Shown: positions 1 through 9,227 of the stretch, piece after piece
Numbering within the stretch: the first letter of the stretch is position 1
How the letters are laid out: each line of letters begins with the position of its first letter
DNA from: an uncultured Campylobacterota bacterium
GTDB taxonomy: Bacteria; Campylobacterota; Campylobacteria; Campylobacterales; Sulfurovaceae
Direction: 5' to 3'
Assembly: GCA_937141405.1 (NCBI GenBank)
Contig: CAKZQQ010000007.1
Location: 26,677 to 90,676 of the forward strand
Length of the DNA stretch: 64,000 nucleotides
The notes under the pieces: generated by a model
What the model was told of the DNA's origin: nothing
The model's database searches: none
What the model saw: only the letters and a program-made list of their open reading frames with translations
Translations under genes and position numbers: made by a program

Positions 1-669
1 GTTGCAAAAGCTGCCAATATGGTGCAAGAAGATGTCTCTTTGGAGCATATAGCTTTTGGGACGATGATGAACGAACAAGGCAAACCTTTTAAGACAAGAG
101 ATGGCGGAACATTTAAACTTATAGACCTCATCGATGAGGCGATAGTGCGAGCTAAAAATACTCTCAAAGACAAAGATGATACACAAGAGAGTATCGAGCA
201 AAAAGCGAAGATTATAGGAATCGGTGCTCTAAAATATGCTGATTTGAGTGTCAATAGAGAATCAAACTATATATTTAACTGGGATAGAATGCTAAGCTTT
301 GAGGGCAATACTGCACTCTATATGCAGTATGCGTATGCGAGGATACAGAGTATCTTGAGAAGATATGATGGTCTTTTTGAAGGCGATATCAAAATCGAGA
401 GCGATATCGAACATGAACTTAGCGTTACGCTGCTTGATTTTGAAGATGTACTCCATAAAAGTGCAAATGAGTGTATGCCAAGCTACATAACAAGCTATCT
501 CTATGAGCTTGCGACTCTTTTTATGCGATTTTACGAACAGAGCCCTATACTCAAAGAGGGGGTTGGGCAAGAGACCAAGATAAGTAGGCTACTCCTTGCA
601 AAGATAACAGCCGATACGATCAAACAAGGACTTGCAATCTTAGGTATAAAAACGCTCGAGAAGATCTAG
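1..669 (+). CDS. argS: Arginyl-tRNA synthetase, C-terminal part (5' end outside window)
   Basis: This is the last 222 codons of class I arginyl-tRNA synthetase, the cytoplasmic enzyme that charges tRNA-Arg. The frame is open from base 1, so the true start lies upstream and the ATG at 19 is internal. The residues FGTMMNEQGKPFKTRDGG form the ArgS signature that follows the catalytic core. The rest is the helical DALR-type anticodon-binding domain, ending in GLAILGI, close to the usual family C-terminus. The gene is convergent with rsfS and their stop codons overlap by four bases. Identity is secure. Only the partial nature is notable. Confidence 0.95.
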   Translation, partial: VAKAANMVQEDVSLEHIAFGTMMNEQGKPFKTRDGGTFKLIDLIDEAIVRAKNTLKDKDDTQESIEQKAKIIGIGALKYADLSVNRESNYIFNWDRMLSFEGNTALYMQYAYARIQSILRRYDGLFEGDIKIESDIEHELSVTLLDFEDVLHKSANECMPSYITSYLYELATLFMRFYEQSPILKEGVGQETKISRLLLAKITADTIKQGLAILGIKTLEKI

Positions 670-1019
670 TTCTCTTTTTTTGATATCTCTGCTAAAAACT
701 CTTCGAGAGAATATCTCTGTCGATATTGAGGCGTCATGATATGGATAAGTATATCTCCAAGGTCGGTCACAATCCAATCATCACTCAAATCAGTAGATAA
801 AAACTCTTCACCTTGCGGCTTGAGCTCATTTTTAAGATGATCAAAAAGTGCGCTCGTGTGCTTGCCCCCTATTGAGTTGGCTATTACAACTCTTTTTGCT
901 ATATAATCTGCATCACTTAGATCAAAAACCTCTATCTCTTCTGCCTTTTTACTATCGAGTAATGCAACAATATTCTCAACTCTCTCATCTATACTCAAAG
1001 TATCTTCTTTTTTTGTCAT
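666..1019 (-). CDS. rsfS: Ribosomal silencing factor RsfS (Iojap family)
   Basis: A 117-aa protein of the RsfS/Iojap/DUF143 family. Family members bind uL14 on the 50S subunit and block subunit joining when nutrients are short. Visible family features are an N-terminal helix ending in KAEEIEVFDLS and the core stretches DYIAKRVVIANS, DWIVTDLGDILIHIM and YSLEEFL. Length is typical. The ATG at 1019 follows a purine-rich stretch, and nadD ends five bases upstream. The nadD-rsfS pairing is widespread in bacteria and supports the call. Confidence 0.93.
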   Translation of the reverse strand: MTKKEDTLSIDERVENIVALLDSKKAEEIEVFDLSDADYIAKRVVIANSIGGKHTSALFDHLKNELKPQGEEFLSTDLSDDWIVTDLGDILIHIMTPQYRQRYSLEEFLAEISKKEN

Positions 1020-1024
1020 ACTTC

Positions 1025-1585
1025 TTACTTTCCTTTTTTATATAATTCTTCTACTTTTTTTACTATCTTCTTATCTACATATTGTAACTCTAAATGCTCT
1101 CTTATCTGCGTTGAATTTACATCCATATCGGTATCTAGGAGCCTGTAGGAGTTTAGAAAACTCACATCAAACTCTTTTTTGCCACGCTTTGCGATCACCC
1201 ATGTAATCTCTGCATTAAGTTGATCAAAATCTTTCCACTGGCACAATCTCTCTAGATTATCGGCACCGATGATGATATAAGAGACATTATAACTTTTTTT
1301 AAAATGTCGAAAGCTCTCTATCGTGTATTGAATCTCTTCTCGTATCTCAAAATCATCTACGACCACACCATCAATTTCGCCAAAGAGATCGCGACACATA
1401 TCAAGTCTCCCCCTAGCATCAACAACCGTTTTATCTTTAAAAGGATTGAGATATGCCGGCAAAACTATAAGTGTGTCTATATCTAATGTTTGAAGAGCTT
1501 TTTTGATTATCTCTTGATGCCCAATGTGTGGCGGATCAAAACTGCCGCCAAATAGCGCGACTTTCAAAGTGGTACTTTTAACCAA
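1025..1585 (-). CDS. nadD: Nicotinate-nucleotide adenylyltransferase
   Basis: Transfers AMP from ATP to nicotinate mononucleotide in NAD synthesis. The N-terminal nucleotidyltransferase motif GGSFDPPHIGHQ is plain, with the T/HxGH signature. The second ATP-contact motif near the C-terminus is a variant, DVNSTQIREHL, where ISSTxIR is usual. There is no ATG near the N-terminus. Possible starts are TTG at 1585 and TTG at 1567, and the latter gives the more family-like MKVALFGGSF beginning. The gene is divergent from gap and probably forms an operon with rsfS. Confidence 0.93.
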   Translation of the reverse strand: MVKSTTLKVALFGGSFDPPHIGHQEIIKKALQTLDIDTLIVLPAYLNPFKDKTVVDARGRLDMCRDLFGEIDGVVVDDFEIREEIQYTIESFRHFKKSYNVSYIIIGADNLERLCQWKDFDQLNAEITWVIAKRGKKEFDVSFLNSYRLLDTDMDVNSTQIREHLELQYVDKKIVKKVEELYKKGK

Positions 1586-1604
1586 AAAATAACCTCATAT
1601 AGTG

Positions 1605-1622
1605 TAGAATTACGAAATTCTA
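1605..1622. promoter_or_regulatory. Perfect inverted repeat in the nadD/gap divergent region
   Basis: The arms TAGAATT and AATTCTA are separated by ACGA, a perfect 7-bp dyad about 36 bases before the gap start. It could be an operator for the glycolytic genes or for nadD. No regulator is identifiable in the window. Only the dyad itself is certain. Confidence 0.3.
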
Positions 1623-1657
1623 TCATAAAGTAGCATAATATCAAAAGAAGAGGAAAT

Positions 1658-2653
1658 ATGGCAGTAAAAGTAGCAATAAACGGGCTTGGAAGAATAGGAA
1701 AATGTGTAGCAAAGATTATCTCTGAAAGAGACGATATCGAGCTAGTAGCCATCAATGCCTCTATGAGTGAAGAGATGATAGAGTATGTCTTAAAATATGA
1801 TAGTGTTCACGGCAATTTTAAAGATGTTGCAGTAAAAGACGGCTATGTCAATATCGGTAAATCAAAAGCAAAACTACTGAGCGAAAGAGACCCTGCAAAA
1901 CTTGACTTTGCTGCTCTTGGTGCCGAGGTTGTGCTCGAGTGTACCGGTGCATTTTTAACTAAAGAGAGTGTGCAACCATATCTTGATAACGGTATCCAAA
2001 AAGTTATCTTTTCTGCTCCTGCAAAAGATGATACGGCTACTTTTGTTCTCGGCGCAAACGAAGAGAGCTACAATGATGAACGTATCATCTCAAATGCAAG
2101 TTGTACCACAAACTGCCTTGCCCCTGTAGCCAAAGTACTCGATGATGCTTTTGGGATAGAAAAAGGGCTTATGACAACAATCCATAGCTATACATCCTCA
2201 CAGCCTATCCTTGATGCTAAAGATAAAAAAGATCCAAGAAAAGCAAGAGCGGGAGCAACTAACCTTATCCCGACAACAACAGGTGCAGCAAAAGCTATAG
2301 GCAAAGTATTGCCAACACTCAATGGCAAGCTCAATGGCCAATCTATTAGAGTACCGACGCCCAATGTTTCACTTGTCGATCTTACCGTAACATTAGATAA
2401 AACCGTAACGCTCCAAGAGGTTCAGGATGCTTTTATCGAAGCTTCTAAAGGAAAACTCAAAGGTATACTCGGTGTTGATATGGAAAAGAGGGTCTCAAGT
2501 GATTTTATCGGAGAGCATCTCAGCAGTGTCGTTGCGCTTGATACGCTACAAATCGTAGGTGAGAATATGCTCAAAGTCCTCTCGTGGTATGACAATGAGT
2601 GGGGCTATTCATGCAGACTTGTAGATCTTGCTGTATTTGTTAGCAAAAAGTAA
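1658..2653 (+). CDS. gap: Type I glyceraldehyde-3-phosphate dehydrogenase
   Basis: A 331-aa NAD(P)-dependent GAPDH, interconverting glyceraldehyde-3-phosphate and 1,3-bisphosphoglycerate. The Rossmann start VAINGLGRIGK, the catalytic SNASCTTNCLAP with its active-site Cys, the phosphate-site region with ATNLIPTTTGAAKAIGKVLP, and the C-terminal WYDNEWGYSCR are all intact. AGAGGAAAT precedes the ATG. It is the first gene of gap-pgk-tpiA, with pgk nine bases downstream. In this phylum the trio mostly serves gluconeogenesis or carbon fixation. That role is inferred from the lineage. Confidence 0.97.
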   Translation: MAVKVAINGLGRIGKCVAKIISERDDIELVAINASMSEEMIEYVLKYDSVHGNFKDVAVKDGYVNIGKSKAKLLSERDPAKLDFAALGAEVVLECTGAFLTKESVQPYLDNGIQKVIFSAPAKDDTATFVLGANEESYNDERIISNASCTTNCLAPVAKVLDDAFGIEKGLMTTIHSYTSSQPILDAKDKKDPRKARAGATNLIPTTTGAAKAIGKVLPTLNGKLNGQSIRVPTPNVSLVDLTVTLDKTVTLQEVQDAFIEASKGKLKGILGVDMEKRVSSDFIGEHLSSVVALDTLQIVGENMLKVLSWYDNEWGYSCRLVDLAVFVSKK

Positions 2654-2662
2654 GGGAGCTCT

Positions 2663-3856
2663 ATGCTTAAAACTATAAAAGATCTCGATATCGACAATAA
2701 AATCGTCTTCATACGATGTGATTTTAATGTTCCAAAAGATGAGCAAGGTAACATCACCGATGATAGAAGGATACGAGAAGCACTCCCAACTATACGCTAT
2801 TGCTTAGATAGAGACTGCAGGGTCATCTTGGGTTCACACTACGAAAGACCGACTCCCGGAGTCTATGAGGATCGGTTTTCTCTCAAGCCTGTTAAAGTAA
2901 GATTGAGAAAACTCCTGAAACTTGCCGATGAGGTTATGATTGCCGAAGATGTAGTCGGAGAAGATGCGAAACAAAAAGTGAAAAATCTCAAAGCAGGTGA
3001 AGTCTTAATCCTAGAAAATTTGAGATTTGAAGCAGGCGAGACGAAAAATGATGAAGCTTTTGCCAAAAAACTTGCCTCATTCGCCGATATCTACATCAAT
3101 GATGCTTTTGGCGCTTGTCACAGAAAACATGCCTCTATCTATGCAATGGCACAGCAGTTTGCTCCTGAAAATAGAGGAGTAGGATTTCTAATGAATAAGG
3201 AGATCAAATTTTTTAGCAGAGTGATAGAAAATCCCACAAGACCTTTTGTGGCAGTTGTGGGTGGCTCAAAAGTATCCGGAAAGCTCCAAGCGCTTATCAA
3301 TCTTGTTGAGAAAGTTGACAAAGTGATTATCGGTGGCGGCATGGCATTTACTTTCCTTAAAGCACTTGGGTATGAGATAGGGAAATCTATCGTTGAAGAT
3401 GACCTCATAAATGATGCAAAAAAGATTATGGCAAGAGCAGAAGAGAGAGGGGTGAAATTTTATCTCCCTGTTGACCTTATCGTTGCTGATGAGTATAGCC
3501 AAAATGCAATTATAAAATATCTTCCAAACCAAGAGATACCAAGAGGGTGGATGGGACTTGATATAGGGCCTGCAAGTATACGACTTTTTAGAGAAGCGAT
3601 CGGAGATGCACAAACGATTATCTGGAATGGGCCTATGGGGGTCTATGAAATGGATAAATTCTCCAAAGGGAGCATTATGATGTCACATCATATAGCGCAA
3701 AGTAATGCCACAACTATAGTGGGTGGCGGTGATACTGCGGATGTTACTGCGCGTGCCGGAGATATAGAGGAGATGAGCTTTGTTAGTACCGGTGGTGGCG
3801 CAAGCTTAGAGCTTATCGAAGGAAAAGTATTGCCCGGAGTTGAGGTTCTAAGATGA
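2663..3856 (+). CDS. pgk: Phosphoglycerate kinase
   Basis: A 397-aa monomeric kinase interconverting 1,3-bisphosphoglycerate plus ADP and 3-phosphoglycerate plus ATP. The N-domain motif [10 protein letters not shown], the substrate-binding [13 protein letters not shown], the hinge-region [11 protein letters not shown], the nucleotide-site WNGPMGVYE and the C-terminal GGGDTA with [15 protein letters not shown] are present. One oddity: the usual SHxGRP motif reads SHYERP (residues 58-63), with Glu in place of Gly, followed by [16 protein letters not shown] precedes the ATG. The last four bases overlap tpiA. Confidence 0.96.
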   Translation: MLKTIKDLDIDNKIVFIRCDFNVPKDEQGNITDDRRIREALPTIRYCLDRDCRVILGSHYERPTPGVYEDRFSLKPVKVRLRKLLKLADEVMIAEDVVGEDAKQKVKNLKAGEVLILENLRFEAGETKNDEAFAKKLASFADIYINDAFGACHRKHASIYAMAQQFAPENRGVGFLMNKEIKFFSRVIENPTRPFVAVVGGSKVSGKLQALINLVEKVDKVIIGGGMAFTFLKALGYEIGKSIVEDDLINDAKKIMARAEERGVKFYLPVDLIVADEYSQNAIIKYLPNQEIPRGWMGLDIGPASIRLFREAIGDAQTIIWNGPMGVYEMDKFSKGSIMMSHHIAQSNATTIVGGGDTADVTARAGDIEEMSFVSTGGGASLELIEGKVLPGVEVLR

Positions 3857-4545
3857 TATTTGCAGCAAACTTCAAAACGAACCACACCAGAGCCTCTACC
3901 GGTGAGTATATTGAGGTATTGCTTTTGGAGACATCGCTTTTAAAAGATGATGCCGTCTATATCTTTCCACCGACGAGTGCACTGCAAGCATCTAAAGAGC
4001 CTATAAAAATAGGTGCACAAAATGCCTATATGACGCAAAATGGAGCCTACACAGGCGAGATAGGCTTAGATCAGCTTGATGAGTTTGCAATACGCACTAT
4101 CATTATCGGTCATAGTGAACGCAGAGAGATTTTAGCTGAATCACAAGAGTTTATAGCAAAGAAGTTTCAATTTTTTAAAGAACATAATTTTGAGATTATC
4201 TACTGTATCGGCGAGCCTCCTGAAATCAGAGAGCGTGGTGATGGTGCTGTACTGGAGTACCTCAGTACACAATTTGAAGGCATTGATACAAATTATGAAA
4301 AAATCATGATAGCGTATGAGCCTATCTGGGCGATAGGAACAGGTAAGAGCGCTACTATAGATGAGATCAGCATAACTCATAATGCCCTTAGAGAACTTAC
4401 AAAAGCGCCCCTATTGTATGGTGGAAGTGTTAATAGTAACAATATACAGCAAATCGCAAAAATCGATAATGTTGATGGTGTGCTCGTTGGAAGTGCTTCA
4501 CTCAATGCTAAAGATTTTCTAGAACTTATCTCTCTCTCCAAATAA
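3853..4545 (+). CDS. tpiA: Triose-phosphate isomerase
   Basis: A 230-aa TIM-barrel enzyme interconverting dihydroxyacetone phosphate and glyceraldehyde-3-phosphate. Catalytic residues are visible: Lys in AANFKTN, His in IIIGHSERR, Glu in [11 protein letters not shown], and the phosphate-binding [10 protein letters not shown]. It is about 20 residues shorter than the E. coli enzyme, which fits the compact form of Campylobacterota. It overlaps pgk by ATGA, so translation is probably coupled. Confidence 0.96.
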   Translation: MIFAANFKTNHTRASTGEYIEVLLLETSLLKDDAVYIFPPTSALQASKEPIKIGAQNAYMTQNGAYTGEIGLDQLDEFAIRTIIIGHSERREILAESQEFIAKKFQFFKEHNFEIIYCIGEPPEIRERGDGAVLEYLSTQFEGIDTNYEKIMIAYEPIWAIGTGKSATIDEISITHNALRELTKAPLLYGGSVNSNNIQQIAKIDNVDGVLVGSASLNAKDFLELISLSK

Positions 4546-4610
4546 ACTCCTCTTTTTAATAAACTGCCTATTTTTTAATCATAATGAGCATAAATAACTG
4601 TTTATTTTAT

Positions 4611-4619
4611 TGCTATACT
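4611..4619 (+). promoter_or_regulatory. Extended -10 promoter of the small outer-membrane protein gene
   Basis: TGCTATACT matches an extended -10 (TGnTATAAT-like). The element ends about 30 bases before the chosen ATG at 4652, leaving a short leader with AGGAGA. This rules out the longer frame starting at 4610, which would begin inside the promoter. Confidence 0.6.
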
Positions 4620-4651
4620 GTGGAACATCAAAAAAATTCAAGGAGAAAATG

Positions 4652-5365
4652 ATGAAAAAAATATCTTTAAGTTTAGTTGCAGTAGCTGCACTTAGTACAG
4701 TACTTTTCGCGGGGGGAGACATTGATCCGGTAGATCCGATTGTAGAAGCTCCGGTAGCAAGCGAGTCTGGTCTTGAGCTTAGTGCAAATGTTGCTTTAAC
4801 ATCAAATTATGTATGGAGAGGTATGACACAAACTGACAACTCTCCTGCGATTCAAGGTGGGTTTGACCTCGGTTACAAAGGTCTTTATGTAGGTGTTTGG
4901 GGCTCAAATGTTGAATTTGGTTCTACTTATGATGAGTCTATGGAACTTGATGTGTATGCAGGATATGCAGGCGAATTAGCAGGTATTGGTTTCGATATCG
5001 GTGTAATCGAATATGCTTATCCAAACAATACAGATGCTCTTAACTTCGCAGAAGCTTACTTTGGTCTTAGTAAGGGATTTGGCGACTTTGAAATGGGCGC
5101 AAAATATTATGCGGCTATCGATGTTCCAAGTGGTGCTGATAAGCTTGACTACTGGCAAGTAGATACAAGCTATGCGTTGCCTATGGACTTTGGTATCTCA
5201 GCTTCTTATGGTGATTATGAAGATACAGGAAGCAACTACATCGTTTCACTTTCAAAAGCATTTGATAAATTCGAAGTAAGCATTGCCTATACTGACTTTG
5301 ATGCTGATAGCGGATCTGCTGATGATCAAGACCATATAATTGGAACAATAAGCGCTTCTTTCTAA
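4652..5365 (+). CDS. TorF/Gcw_chp-like outer-membrane beta-barrel protein
   Basis: A small secreted protein of about 237 aa. It opens with a clear signal peptide, MKKISLSLVAVAALSTVLFA, with cleavage expected after LFA. The mature part has alternating Gly/aromatic beta strands, with LTSNYVWRGMTQTDNSPAIQGG typical of the TIGR02001 (Gcw_chp) family, and ends in IGTISASF with a terminal Phe as in outer-membrane barrels. Function in this family is unknown. ATG at 4649 or 4652 both fit; 4652 sits better behind AGGAG at 4641. It is monocistronic, flanked by its own promoter and terminator. Confidence 0.75.
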   Translation: MKKISLSLVAVAALSTVLFAGGDIDPVDPIVEAPVASESGLELSANVALTSNYVWRGMTQTDNSPAIQGGFDLGYKGLYVGVWGSNVEFGSTYDESMELDVYAGYAGELAGIGFDIGVIEYAYPNNTDALNFAEAYFGLSKGFGDFEMGAKYYAAIDVPSGADKLDYWQVDTSYALPMDFGISASYGDYEDTGSNYIVSLSKAFDKFEVSIAYTDFDADSGSADDQDHIIGTISASF

Positions 5366-5394
5366 TAGAGATTCAAATAAAACTTCCTTTAAAA

Positions 5395-5416
5395 CCCCTC
5401 TCTTGAGGGGATTTTT
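5395..5416 (+). terminator. Rho-independent terminator
   Basis: The perfect stem CCCCTC/GAGGGG has a TCTT loop, is preceded by AAAA and followed by ATTTTT. It lies 30 bases after the outer-membrane protein stop codon and just before the permease gene. It is the clearest intrinsic terminator in the window. Confidence 0.9.
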
Positions 5417-5429
5417 GTTATAATTGCTT

Positions 5430-6389
5430 ATGACAAAACTGATCATCAAAAAAGCCTTTTATCTTCTACTGATGCTTTTTCTTATCTCGCTGATATCTTT
5501 TTTTATGATTCATCTTGCACCCAATAGTTTTTTTAGTGCAGGCGTGCTCAACCCAAATATGACACCCGAATCGATCGAACATCTTAAACGAGTTTACGGT
5601 CTTGATAAGCCTCTTGTTATCCAATATGTCCTATGGCTCAAGTCAATTACTCTGCTAGATTTTGGGATCTCTTTTGCGAGTGGTTTAAGCGTTATAGATG
5701 AGATAAAATCAAGACTTGCTATCACATTGGGGATGAATATTGCAGCAATGGTTGCCATATTTTGGCTTGCTCTTTGGTTAGGAGTAAAAAGCGCTTTGGG
5801 GAGCGAAACAACCTCAAAAAGAATCAAACAACTCTCACTCCTGAGCTACTCTACTCCTTCATTTTACCTTGCACTCCTCTTTATACTTTTCCTTGCATAC
5901 AAATTTGAACTCTTCCCGATAGGCGGGCTCAATGATTTTGAAGTCGAGGCAGGAACACTGAGTTGGTATATCGATAGAGTCTATCATCTGACGCTTCCCG
6001 TGTCTGTTATGATCTTTGTGGGGTTTGGCTCTTTAACACTCTATATTCGCTCCCTTACGATAGATATACTCAAGAGTGATTATATCTATTTTGCAAAATC
6101 AAGAGGGTTTGATAACGATGCGATTAGAAAGAGGTATATCTACCCTAATCTTCTTCCGTTTATTATCACAATTTTAGGACTCTCTTTGCCCGGACTTTTA
6201 GGTGGAAGTGTCATACTTGAGCAAATATTTGGGATTGACGGGATGGGGCTTCTTTTTTATCAAAGCGCACTTAGCAGAGACTATCCTGTGATTATGGGGA
6301 TACTTATCATTGGAGCGTTCCTGACGCTCCTTGGAAATATAATAGCAGATCTACTGCTCTATAAGCTCAATCCTAATTTTAAAAAATAA
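5430..6389 (+). CDS. ABC transporter permease, DppB/OppB type
   Basis: An inner-membrane permease of about 319 aa of the dipeptide/oligopeptide/nickel family. It has an N-terminal membrane segment, then the periplasmic region VYGLDKPLVIQYVLWLKSITLLDFG with the usual LDFG motif. The binding-protein-dependent transport domain of about five more helices carries the cytoplasmic loop FAKSRGFDNDAIRKRYIYPNLLP (EAA-like). The ATG at 5430 is preferred over TTG at 5424. No partner permease, ATPase or binding protein is in the window, so the substrate cannot be told. Its stop abuts the stop of nusA on the other strand. Confidence 0.85.
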   Translation: MTKLIIKKAFYLLLMLFLISLISFFMIHLAPNSFFSAGVLNPNMTPESIEHLKRVYGLDKPLVIQYVLWLKSITLLDFGISFASGLSVIDEIKSRLAITLGMNIAAMVAIFWLALWLGVKSALGSETTSKRIKQLSLLSYSTPSFYLALLFILFLAYKFELFPIGGLNDFEVEAGTLSWYIDRVYHLTLPVSVMIFVGFGSLTLYIRSLTIDILKSDYIYFAKSRGFDNDAIRKRYIYPNLLPFIITILGLSLPGLLGGSVILEQIFGIDGMGLLFYQSALSRDYPVIMGILIIGAFLTLLGNIIADLLLYKLNPNFKK

Positions 6390-7529
6390 TTATCTAAAGA
6401 GCTCTTCGAGCGCTGAAGTATCTTTTGTTTTTTGGACATCGCCCGATTCACTAAACTCATTGACTCTACCCTCAACTTCTTCTAGTTCTATAGAGTAGCC
6501 TGTCAACATCGAAGCAAGCCGTATATTGATACCGCTTCTACCAATCGCTTTTGCTTTTTGATCTTGAGTGATAGAGACGATTGCTTTTTTATCTTCCACT
6601 TTGACATGTTGGACAATCGCCGGGCTCAATGCTCTCGTGATATACACTTCCGGGATGATAGAGTATTCGATGCAGTCTATATTTTCACCTATAAGTTCAT
6701 TGCTTACGGCATTGATCCGTACACCTTTGACTCCAACAGTTGCACCGATCGGGTCAATATTGGCCTGGTTGGATGTCAATGCTATCTTGGCTCTCTCTCC
6801 TGGGATTCTAGCGCAACTGACAATCTCAACAGACTCATCTTCAATCTCAGGAACCTCTTTTCTAAGAAGCTCTTCTAGGAATTTTGGTGATGTTCTGCTC
6901 AGTTCAAGAGAAAGGCCAAATTTTGGATCGATACTTACATATCTCAAAAGTGCCTTAATCGTATCACCCGCTTTAAACTTCTCACCTTTGATACGGTTTC
7001 TAAGGCTCAAAATTCCACTCAACTCCCCTATCTCAACATAAGTATTATCTTCACTATCGAGTCTATTTACAACACCGATTACTATCGTGCCGACCATCTC
7101 TTTGTACTTATCCAAAATACTCTGCTCTATCATTCTTTGGATATGATACTCAAGCTCTTTAAAGAGATTTGCAGAAGCTGTTCTGCCGTAATCTTCGAGG
7201 TTAAAATCACTCTTAAGCTGATCGCCGAGTTCAATCTCTTCATCATACTCTTTGGCTTCATTTAAGCTCATATAACTTGCGGGCTCTTCTTCTAACTTTG
7301 GATCTCCCTCTTCAACAACAGTGACAACCTTAACAAGTGTATAGTTTTTTGTGTCATAATCTATCTTTACTTCAAAAGTCGTGTCTCTAGAAGTAAGTCT
7401 TTTTGCACTTTGAATCAACGCCTCTTTAAATGCATCGATGGCTTGTATTTTTGTTATGCCTTTTTCGACAGCTATAGCTTCAACCGTATCTAAAATCTTT
7501 TCCAATATTTTTCCTTTTATTCCAAACAT
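6390..7529 (-). CDS. nusA: Transcription termination/antitermination factor NusA
   Basis: About 379 aa. It binds RNA polymerase and RNA to control pausing and termination. In order it has the N-terminal polymerase-binding domain (residues about 1-125), an S1 domain (GTIVIGVVNRLDSEDNTYVEIG onwards) and two KH domains with DPIGATVGVKGVRI and KAIGRSGINIRLAS. The E. coli C-terminal acidic repeats are absent, as is usual in this phylum. ATG at 7529 gives MFGIKGKI; the TTG at 7538 is less likely. No ideal ribosome site is visible. Confidence 0.95.
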   Translation of the reverse strand: MFGIKGKILEKILDTVEAIAVEKGITKIQAIDAFKEALIQSAKRLTSRDTTFEVKIDYDTKNYTLVKVVTVVEEGDPKLEEEPASYMSLNEAKEYDEEIELGDQLKSDFNLEDYGRTASANLFKELEYHIQRMIEQSILDKYKEMVGTIVIGVVNRLDSEDNTYVEIGELSGILSLRNRIKGEKFKAGDTIKALLRYVSIDPKFGLSLELSRTSPKFLEELLRKEVPEIEDESVEIVSCARIPGERAKIALTSNQANIDPIGATVGVKGVRINAVSNELIGENIDCIEYSIIPEVYITRALSPAIVQHVKVEDKKAIVSITQDQKAKAIGRSGINIRLASMLTGYSIELEEVEGRVNEFSESGDVQKTKDTSALEELFR

Positions 7530-7625
7530 AACAATCAAAAATGATTAACAACATTAAGAGAGCTTTTGGATTCTTATCTTTGAAGGATTATATTATAGCT
7601 AAACAAAACTTTACTGAAAATAAAG

Positions 7626-7631
7626 TATAAT
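7626..7631 (+). promoter_or_regulatory. -10 box of the HP0268-like/miaB transcription unit
   Basis: TATAAT, 45 bases before the ATG of the small gene, lies in an AT-rich stretch. In Campylobacterota sigma-70 promoters the -10 box dominates and the -35 is weak, so the lack of a clear -35 is expected. Confidence 0.5.
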
Positions 7632-7676
7632 CCCCCTAGAATAGGAAGATAATTCCAAACAAAAAGGGAGAGCCAT

Positions 7677-7916
7677 ATGAAGCTTAAGCTAGCGAGAACA
7701 ACACTCAAAGCAAAACCAAAAGTCGTAGATTTGAAAACGATAGAAGAAGAACTGGAAAATACATCAATATTTTATTTTGACAAAGAAAATTCACACAAAG
7801 ACCTCAAGGATGCCATAGAATATTTTGAAGAAAAAGGCTATAGCGTCTATCTTAGAGAGGTAAAATATGGACTTGATGAAGGGGAGTTTATATACGAAGT
7901 TCACATCATCCAATAA
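7677..7916 (+). CDS. HP0268-family small protein (putative nuclease)
   Basis: A 79-aa protein closely matching the Helicobacter HP0268 family in length and pattern: MKLKLART at the start, a central SIFYFDKENSHKDLKDAIEYF, then KGYSVYLREV and the C-terminal EFIYEVHIIQ. HP0268 has been reported as a small SMR-fold nicking endonuclease/ribonuclease. Whether that activity applies here is inference. GGGAG lies at a good distance from the ATG. It sits four bases before miaB, the same adjacency as HP0268-HP0269 in Helicobacter, so a link to RNA metabolism is plausible. Confidence 0.85.
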   Translation: MKLKLARTTLKAKPKVVDLKTIEEELENTSIFYFDKENSHKDLKDAIEYFEEKGYSVYLREVKYGLDEGEFIYEVHIIQ

Positions 7917-7919
7917 CTT

Positions 7920-9227
7920 ATGGGGAAAAAACTATACATAGAAACGCTTGGTTGTGCTATGAATGTAAGAGATTCAGAACATCTCATAGCAGAACTCTCA
8001 AAAAAACATAACTACACACTCACAGACGATATCACCAAAAGCGATTTAATCATCATCAATACCTGCTCTGTTCGAGAAAAGCCCGTTGCAAAACTTTTCT
8101 CTGAGCTTGGCGTCTTCGCTAAAACAAAAAAACCACAAGCTAAGATCGGTGTATGTGGATGTACAGCGAGCCATTTGGGTGCAGAGATTATCAAAAGAGC
8201 CCCATTTGTCGACTTTGTATTAGGTGCTAGAAATGTATCGAAAATCAGTGAGGTTCTTGAGCATAAACATGCTGTTGCTATCGATACGGATTATGACGAG
8301 AGTAGCTATATCTTCGAAGAGTACCGCTCAAACCCCTATAAGGCGATGGTCAACATCTCTATGGGGTGTGATAAATCTTGCGCATTTTGTATCGTTCCTA
8401 CTACGCGAGGGGAAGAGGTATCTATCCCCTCAAATCTCATCATCTCCGAGATTCAAAAGTCAGTTGCAAATGGAGCAAAAGAGGTGATGCTTCTTGGACA
8501 AAATGTCAACAATTACGGGCGAAGGTTTACAAACAAGAGTGAGATAGCAAACTTCACAGAGCTCTTAAAGGCAGTGAGCGAGATAGAAGGTCTAGAGCGT
8601 ATCCGCTTTACCTCTCCACATCCACTTCATATGAACGATGCTTTTTTAGAAGAGTTTGCAACAAACCCAAAGATATGTAAGCAGATTCATGTCCCGCTTC
8701 AAAGCGGCTCCACCGAGATACTCAAAACAATGAAAAGAGGATATACGAAAGAGTGGTTCTTAGATAGGTGCGAGCGTATCCGCACACTAGCGCCAAATAC
8801 TACCATATCAACCGATATCATCGTCGGCTTTCCGGGCGAGAGTGAAGAAGATTTTGAACATACTATGGATGTGCTAGAGAAAGTACGATTCGATCAACTC
8901 TTCTCTTTTATCTACTCTCCAAGACCACATACACTAGCAGCGAATTTTGACAATCAGGTTGAGAGCGCAACCTCTTCACGAAGATTGACTCGGCTCCAAT
9001 CAAGACACACAGAGATACTTGATAGCATCATGGAGGCACAACTTAACACAATCCATGAGGTCTATTTTGATGAGCTCAAACCAAATGGAAAGATAGCCGG
9101 AAGATCAGATGATGGAAAACTTATATTTGTCGATGGCGGTGAAGCACTTTTGGGCGAGATAAAAGATGTTATAATCACAAAAATATCAAGAAGTCTACTT
9201 CACGGTAAGGTGATTGATGCAAGTTAG
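7920..9227 (+). CDS. miaB: tRNA-2-methylthio-N6-dimethylallyladenosine synthase
   Basis: A 435-aa radical SAM methylthiotransferase that adds the 2-methylthio group to i6A37 of tRNAs reading UNN codons. It has the N-terminal UPF0004 domain with cluster cysteines ([27 protein letters not shown]), the radical SAM motif [11 protein letters not shown] (CxxxCxxC) and a C-terminal TRAM domain. Its substrate is made by MiaA, also in this window (13040-13945). The length and MiaB-type SVREK and RGEE motifs separate it from RimO at 11663. Confidence 0.96.
   Translation: MGKKLYIETLGCAMNVRDSEHLIAELSKKHNYTLTDDITKSDLIIINTCSVREKPVAKLFSELGVFAKTKKPQAKIGVCGCTASHLGAEIIKRAPFVDFVLGARNVSKISEVLEHKHAVAIDTDYDESSYIFEEYRSNPYKAMVNISMGCDKSCAFCIVPTTRGEEVSIPSNLIISEIQKSVANGAKEVMLLGQNVNNYGRRFTNKSEIANFTELLKAVSEIEGLERIRFTSPHPLHMNDAFLEEFATNPKICKQIHVPLQSGSTEILKTMKRGYTKEWFLDRCERIRTLAPNTTISTDIIVGFPGESEEDFEHTMDVLEKVRFDQLFSFIYSPRPHTLAANFDNQVESATSSRRLTRLQSRHTEILDSIMEAQLNTIHEVYFDELKPNGKIAGRSDDGKLIFVDGGEALLGEIKDVIITKISRSLLHGKVIDAS

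Noticed and set aside
6558..7041. Open frames of 106 and 157 aa on the plus strand within nusA
   Set aside because: They lie wholly antisense to nusA, which shows intact S1 and KH motifs. The translations look low-complexity and have no ribosome site.
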